From: Patiria pectinifera
Taxonomy: Eukaryota > Echinodermata > Asteroidea > Valvatida > Asterinidae
NCBI GenBank assembly: GCA_029964075.1
Contig: CM057140.1
Span: forward strand, 10,186,643 to 10,250,642
Direction: 5' to 3'
DNA: 64,000 nt
Shown: one piece after another, positions 58,118 through 64,000 of the stretch
Layout of the letters: each line of letters starts with the position of its first letter
How positions within the stretch are numbered: the first letter of the stretch is position 1
Made by a program: the position numbers and the translations under genes
The notes under the pieces: model-generated
Told to the model about the DNA's origin: nothing
The model's input: the letters and a program-made list of their open reading frames with translations, nothing else
The model's database searches: none

Positions 58118-61100
58118 CTGTAAAAAAGTGGAAATTCTGTAGAGGACATCCTTAGCTTGGTCCGTATAAACATACCAATGGAAAGGCTACTTCCTTATCA
58201 GGAACCAGTCGACAAAATCGCCTACTCTAAAAATGCTTGAAATCGCCCACTCTGAAAATGTCAGTGCAACCACCCTTTCGGAGAGTATCGTCACATCCGT
58301 TATACATGTGGTACGAAGTAGTTGATAAACTGGAAATATATCAAGTTCAGGTTTATCGATATCTACAATCCTGACTTTCGTGACGATGATGGTGGCCATG
58401 GTTGACGCAGATCTGACGATTGCCTATATTGCTATAGCATTGGCGGTGGACTCACAGCATACGTAATTATCCTGTACAACCTCGTCCCCAAATTGAGTAT
58501 GGTTTGAATGAGAAAGACAGTGCCATTCTCCTGGGGACGGAAAAAATACAATGTACCCCGTTTGAAAAGTCGAGAAAACAATCTCGAAACCGGTTCTTCA
58601 AGAAGCAGCCTTCTTCGCAGAGGATTGTTGCTATTAATTGATGATACAATCCACAAACATCACGCAAGTATTCATTCTATCGTACAAACCTTCAAATCCT
58701 AAGTTTGAGAATAGCTCATTCTACTGGGCCGGCAAGGCACTATGCCAAATATTGGTGGGATAGCTAATGACGTGGAACAAAATAAGTCATTGTGACAAGT
58801 GCTTCTGAGAATCAACTGGACACATTAGGTAGAGCACAAAGTTATTCGCACTTCGCAGATGTATCGAGGTTTTATCCCCAGCGTTCTGGTTTTCGAATTT
58901 TACGTTGCCATAAATACAGATGTATGCATTGTTACATTAGGTATATGGTGAGGCTGGATGACAGTTTTACCAAATGTTGCCAGACAAAAAGTCGATTATC
59001 ACGGGTTTATATTCTTGGCAAGATGTCCGTACAATGTGGTGAACCTGGTGATTTGGAGTGAAGCCGACAAGAAATCTATTTGCGTCTCTAACTTGCAAGC
59101 AAGCTCTTTGCACATACCGCCATAATGGATCCAAACTTGCCAAACAAAAGACACTTCTACCTCGTTACTGTGAACATTGCTGAGTTTTTAATTTCAATTT
59201 GAAGTAAGCAAAGCTTGCTGTCGTGCAACAGTTACCTCTCGTCTCAAAATGCAACTTTGGCTCATTCAACGACACGGTGTGTTATTTTCGGCGTCCAGGT
59301 TCAACTTTGGTACGAACCTTTTTGGCACGACTCTTGTATTGTTGTTGATTTGCTGGACTTCAACCATAATGCTTTGACATTCTTCCAAACTGGGCAATCT
59401 CCAAACCTGGTCTAGGTGTGCTCATGTGAGTAATGCGCTGTGTATAGATATGCGAGATCTTGCTGGTCTGATCACGGACCATTATGGTCCGTGGTCTGAT
59501 GTTGTTGTTTAATTTTTGCTGGTGTTACTTTTGTGTTGAAAAATCATCTACTACTGTTGCATACTCACATGGAGCAATTCAGAAACAACTGCTTTTGTGC
59601 ACACCGTTTTTAAATAACCATATCACTTGATCACGCCAATGTTTTTTTCCACACAAAAACATTTATGTGGTGAAAACATCAAAAATAAGTCAACTCACAT
59701 ATGGGCCATGCAAAAGCTAAGGCATACAGAAGGCACGAAGAACAGAATTAAGAAAGTTGGTAAAAAAAAGGTAAAACCAGTGCGGAAAGAAAGTACGGGA
59801 ATCGAATCATAATAAACAGAACAGGAAATGTTTGACCTGGCATGGCCGTGGGTGTTTACCTTCGCATACCCGGGGATTCATTCGTGTGTTTAGGTTGTTA
59901 CGTAACCACTTCCGAAGCCAAGAATCAAGAACTCAGGGTCCATGGATTGTGCCACTGGGTCGAGGGGCGTGGTTTGACCAAAGTCCACGCACGACGCGCT
60001 AACTGGACCAATCAGTTGCCAGCTGGGGCGCGTAGTTCTCTACGGCCTCTCCGTGGGAACTGACCATGATCCGGAAACGACAGATTACGGCCGAAAATTC
60101 AAGGCTACACCAACTAGGGAAACTGTTAGTAATCTCCAAAATAAATAGTGAATCGCCGATTGTTCCATGCAGTACTGTAATATTCAAGCTCACTTCCCTC
60201 CATTTCATATCATTATCAGTCAACAAAATGTAAAATTTCAGCTAAAATTTGGTTTGAAGACTGCACATTTCACTTTCAGAGGAAAACAGATGTTCTTCAT
60301 TAAAAAATGTCTTCGAAATGGGGAATTTCGGGTAATCCTTTATTCCATGAACTTAAGACAACGAAACCTTTGAAAAACATTGCACTACTTCATGCGGCAG
60401 CCGGCCAATATTATTGAACCGATAATTATTAGGGAACAAAAATTCAACCAAATTCACACGATATAAGGCACAGAAATGATGAAATCTTCAAGCGTTTCAC
60501 CTTGATGTGGCCAACATTAAAACCGATAATTTTTATAAACGGAAGATTCGTTACAATAGACGCAATGTAAACAAATCTAAATGACGAAATCTTTACTTTG
60601 AAAAGGAACATAATGTATTGTTTTAGCATGCATGTTGCAAACACATTCATCTTAAGTTTCAATGATTCCTTGCGAACTTTATGCCACTGCTTTCATTTCT
60701 CCTAGCAAGTTCCAAAAATGAACCTTTTACCTCGCTTTCAATTTAATATTTTTTTCCCATCCATGAAAAAGATATTTTCTCCAAATATTTCTGGCAAAAA
60801 AACCAAATATCTGATCCAGAACTTCCGTAACACATTGTTAATGTCATATTTACAGTGGCCTTTTCGCATTGGCCCATAACGTCAATTCAAATACCCGTTT
60901 ATGAATTTAACAATAATACGATCAAACATGTTTGTCCTGTTGATTTATGAAGTGATTATATTTACTTAGTCAGTATAGATACAAATCAACTTTAAATCAC
61001 TCCGAAGCGTGTTTATTATGACAAAGTATCGGCTTAAATCAGAGTCAAAAAGCCAAAGTGGAAAGGAAACTTATGACCTGAAAAGGGTAAAATTGTATTA

Positions 61101-62234
61101 CTGTTTTCTTCGGCTACATTTATCAAAAACAAAATTCTTTTGAAAATATTGGGTAACGGTCAGATTTTTTTAAAATTCCTTTCTTGTGAAATACAATCAT
61201 GTGAAATATAAAAATAAAAAAAAAGAATACAGCGGCAACTATATTTTCTTTACTTTCTTTTATTCTATTCTTACTTTTTAGGCTTTTATGAAACGTTTTT
61301 CATTAAACAACATTTCTGGCACAAATTATAAACTATTTGATCAAGCTTTTTGAAAAAAAAACTAAAATTACATCTATTGTGCTGGTGAACCATTAAAGAA
61401 TATGAGAAAGGGACAGATCATAGGGTTCCTATTTATTGAAACTTTTAACAATCCCGAAATCGAATTACTCATAAAATTTCCATTTCTGACATCAGTTGTG
61501 GTGATGAACCATTTTTAAAAAAAACTTAGAAAGGGACAGATCATAGCTTTCCTTTTTATTGAAACTTTTAACAATACCGAATTCTAATTAGTCATTAAAT
61601 TGACTTCAACGTCAAAAGAAGTTTACAAAGCGAGGGACAATTCTTTTCACAATCCTTTTAAGTTAAGGTCTAATGCAACGAGAAAAAAACAATGTAACAA
61701 CCTTGAAAGTTATTACTCCAAGTTATCAACTCATATGATTCATCCAATAATATAAACATGTATCCTTTTGATACGAAAACCTGGATCTGAAACTTTATAA
61801 TTACATTTTCGTCAGGTCAGAAATAACAATTCGCATTGCAACTGCAAGAGGAGTGTTGAAAACCATGATCGAAAAACCATGGTCTTTTGCAACAGAATTA
61901 CTGGTCTTTTGCAACTGAAATACTAGTTAACGTTTGAGTACGTAACTGGCAAACTTCCAACAAAAAAGACAATCGATTGGTATACGGCAAACGCATTATA
62001 GAGGCTGATTATGGTAAAATAATTGCGTGCTTTGTTGCCACTGTAGTACAGTTGTTAAAGTTAGTACATGTAATCAATAAGAAACTAAGTACATGTACCT
62101 ATCAAAAAAACAGGTCTTATATCGATTTCGGAAAAGAGAAAACAGCGCTTTGTACGTGAACCGTTAAGTTCTTTTACTTTGTTGTTACGAATGATGGGGA
62201 TCTGCTGATGAACAGAACACAACCTGTTGGTCTT
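58118..62234. other. Upstream flank of lin-28
   Basis: Non-coding apart from a possible 5' non-coding exon and promoter near 59.9-60.1 kb. From 60.4 to 62.2 kb it is AT-rich. A short internal duplication is visible at 61390-61590 (GGGACAGATCATAG and TTTATTGAAACTTTTAACAA occur twice, about 130 bp apart). Confidence 0.4.
59940..60060 (-). promoter_or_regulatory. Possible lin-28 promoter region
   Basis: About 1.9 kb upstream of the candidate first lin-28 exon is a short GC-rich block with a CACCC/GC-box-like GGGGCGTGG, a consensus CCAAT box (GACCAATCAG, near 60007) and GGGGCGCG. A donor-like GCGAAG|GTAAAC lies on the minus strand near 59860. This is the only promoter-like block I see between 58.1 and 62.2 kb. 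Support is weak. Confidence 0.22.
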
Positions 62235-63285
62235 TCGTTCTCGTTGTCTTTACTAGACACTAGTAATAGAACGAATCTTGTATTGACGCAACTGAACTAA
62301 GTGTAAACACAGCTTTTCTTGAATATGGAGTGTTTGTTTTATCTAACTAATGAGGTTACCATCCACTAGTTTAACTTTATTTGAGCTTCCCAACTTCGTC
62401 GACAAATTCGAAGGGAAACTACAAGCTACCATTTTGATGAAACTTGTTGGATATGGATATTATAAGTTGACACGTACACTCTAAAAAACAACAACATTGT
62501 TCAGATAATGACTAGAAACCAGTTAAATTTTCAGGCTCAGCTGGGTGCAACGGAAAATCAGTCAACCTGACTAGATTTTTCCAGTCAGTATTATTGCCTT
62601 GTATGCCAACAACTAAAATTGGAGTCAAATCCAACTACTTTTTTTCTAGTCATAGTATGAAACTTTGCATGTTTAACTAAATTCTTCGTCAATTTTCAAT
62701 AACTAGGAAAACCAGTCAATGTTTTGAGTCAGTTGTTTTTAGAGTGTAGTGACCCTGAGAGAAACACAAATCGTTTTCTTTGTCTTCACTAACTTAGAAC
62801 AAATCTTGTAATGAGGCAACTGAACTAAGTGTAAACACAGCTTTTCTTGAATATGGAGTGTTTGTTTTATCTAACTAATGGGGTTACCATCCACTAGTTT
62901 AACTTTATTTGAGCTTCCAAACTTCGTCGACAAATTTGACGGGAAACCACAAGCTACCATTTTGAGGAGACTTGTTGATACGGATATTATTATAAGTTGA
63001 CACGTATAGTGACCCTCAGAGAAACACAAATCGTTTTTTTTGTCTTCACTTAAAACAAACCTTGTATTGACCTACCTGAACTAAATGTAAAAACAACTTT
63101 TCTTGAATGTGTAGCGTTTGTTTTATCTAACTATCGAAGTTACCACTAGTTTAACTTTTTTGAGCTTCCAAACTTCGTTGACAAATTTGAGGGCAAACTA
63201 TATCAACGCTATACCATTTGAGGAATCTTGTTGGATATGGATATCATAAGTTGACACGAAGTGACCCTTGAGAGGAACCCAAATG
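62235..63285 (+). repeat. Three tandem copies of a ~260-bp unit
   Basis: Units start near 62235, 62772 and 63032. They share AACTGAACTAAGTGTAAACA, CAGCTTTTCTTGAATATGGA, ATCCACTAGTTTAACTTTAT and AAGTTGACACG. Without the insertion in unit 1, unit lengths are about 265, 260 and 254. Unit 3 is the most diverged. Confidence 0.85.
62477..62746. mobile_element. 270-bp MITE inserted in tandem unit 1
   Basis: Starts CACTCTAAAAAACAAC and ends GTTGTTTTTAGAGTG, with TA on both sides. Units 2 and 3 of the surrounding tandem array run across the same point without it (GACACGTATAGTGACCC; GACACGAAGTGACCC), so the array itself supplies empty sites. Internal words ACTAG/CTAGT with CCAGTCA recur in the element. 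Confidence 0.88.
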
Positions 63286-64000
63286 AGCAAAGCTTGAACT
63301 TTTCCGACGGCCCCTGGTATTTTTCCATGCATAATGAGGTCAAGTTTGACCACAGGGTCACGACCTCTACATGGGCAAAAGAAAAATACATGTAGCCACC
63401 ACTGTGACCATCTTTGTGCAGTCACAAAAAAACGATCGTTGACTGCAGGGTATGTGGAGGTGGAAAAGGAACGCGGTTGTAAAAAGTTCACTAAAATATA
63501 CAGAAGTATTTTTGCAATGGTTTTTTGTCATGGTTTAGTGAGTATTTCCGGCTAATTAAAAAAGGTGAAAAGCTGTCCAGGAAAGAAAAGCCACCTCCAA
63601 CAAAAATCGTTGGGCTTAAAATATCCGAATGTGCTATTTATAGGCCGAAATAAAGGCGGGAAATTGTTGTGATTATTGTGAACAACGACAACTCCGCTCG
63701 CGAATTGTATACATGTAGAGGGTACAATTTGTTGCGCGTTTGACCAAGTGAAAACTCGGAAAGGGACATTTGTTGAAGACTTTTTTTCTCTCAAAATGCC
63801 CTCGGCAGATCGGTTGCTGAGAAGGATTCAAGAATGATGCAAGACTGTGTAACCAAGACGGCAACTGGAGCTACATTCGATACCGATGTTCTGAGCAACA
63901 TCGCGGGGTATATTCCACGCTTCGTGCTGCTTAGTGCTCTAATACTTGGCTGAATAATCGCGGTGGTGGGTAGAACCAGCAAACGTATCGACCTTGACAC
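63286..64000. other. Non-coding right edge
   Basis: No supported gene. Short overlapping frames on both strands are not convincing. Confidence 0.4.

Noticed and set aside
63791-64000. 69-codon minus-strand frame reaching the window edge
   Set aside because: No recognisable motif, overlaps other frames, and cannot be extended beyond the window.

Overview
This is a 64 kb piece of an animal genome, not a bacterial one. It is AT-rich, dominated by non-coding DNA, and has spliced genes with GT/AG introns, tRNA-derived SINEs and many short inverted-repeat (MITE-like) elements. The SINE types, the frequent ACATGT and TACCGGTA words and the form of the lin-28 gene suggest a marine invertebrate deuterostome. 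An echinoderm is my best guess, but nothing in the window proves it.

Two protein-coding genes can be supported, both on the minus strand. The main one is a complete-looking lin-28 orthologue with four exons at 58117-58074, 50610-50435, 41759-41590 and 40310-39989. All splice phases agree. The joined frame is 693 nt (230 residues) and encodes a cold-shock domain, a basic linker, two CCHC zinc knuckles and an Asp/Gly-rich tail. The second is the 5' coding part of a SAM-domain gene resembling SAMD5 (32142-31516), with a 5' UTR acceptor at 32265 and a donor after residue 209. Its later exons were not found. A GC-box and CRE region near 33567-33647 may be its promoter.

The rest is intergenic and intronic repeat DNA. 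Positions 1-27 kb hold SINE copies, a roughly 500 bp MITE family in three copies (8416, 14090, 20505), a 170 bp MITE in two copies (2683, 23098; the second nested in a SINE) and fold-back elements. Positions 27-36 kb hold the SAM gene and copies of two related MITE subfamilies, here called A and B. Positions 36-58 kb are lin-28 and its flank. Its last intron carries a 490 bp hairpin MITE and a SINE; its second intron carries A copies and a short MITE; its first intron carries a head-to-tail B+A pair, an (ACATGT)n run, a 334 bp tandem duplication and a 660 bp fold-back. Positions 62.2-63.3 kb hold a three-copy tandem repeat, one copy of which is interrupted by a 270 bp MITE.

The observation most worth following is regulatory. 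The lin-28 coding sequence contains a 9-nt match to the 5' end of lin-4/miR-125, the microRNA family that represses lin-28 in other animals. Two further seed matches lie about 3 kb downstream. I found no bacterial-type, viral or new defence system here.
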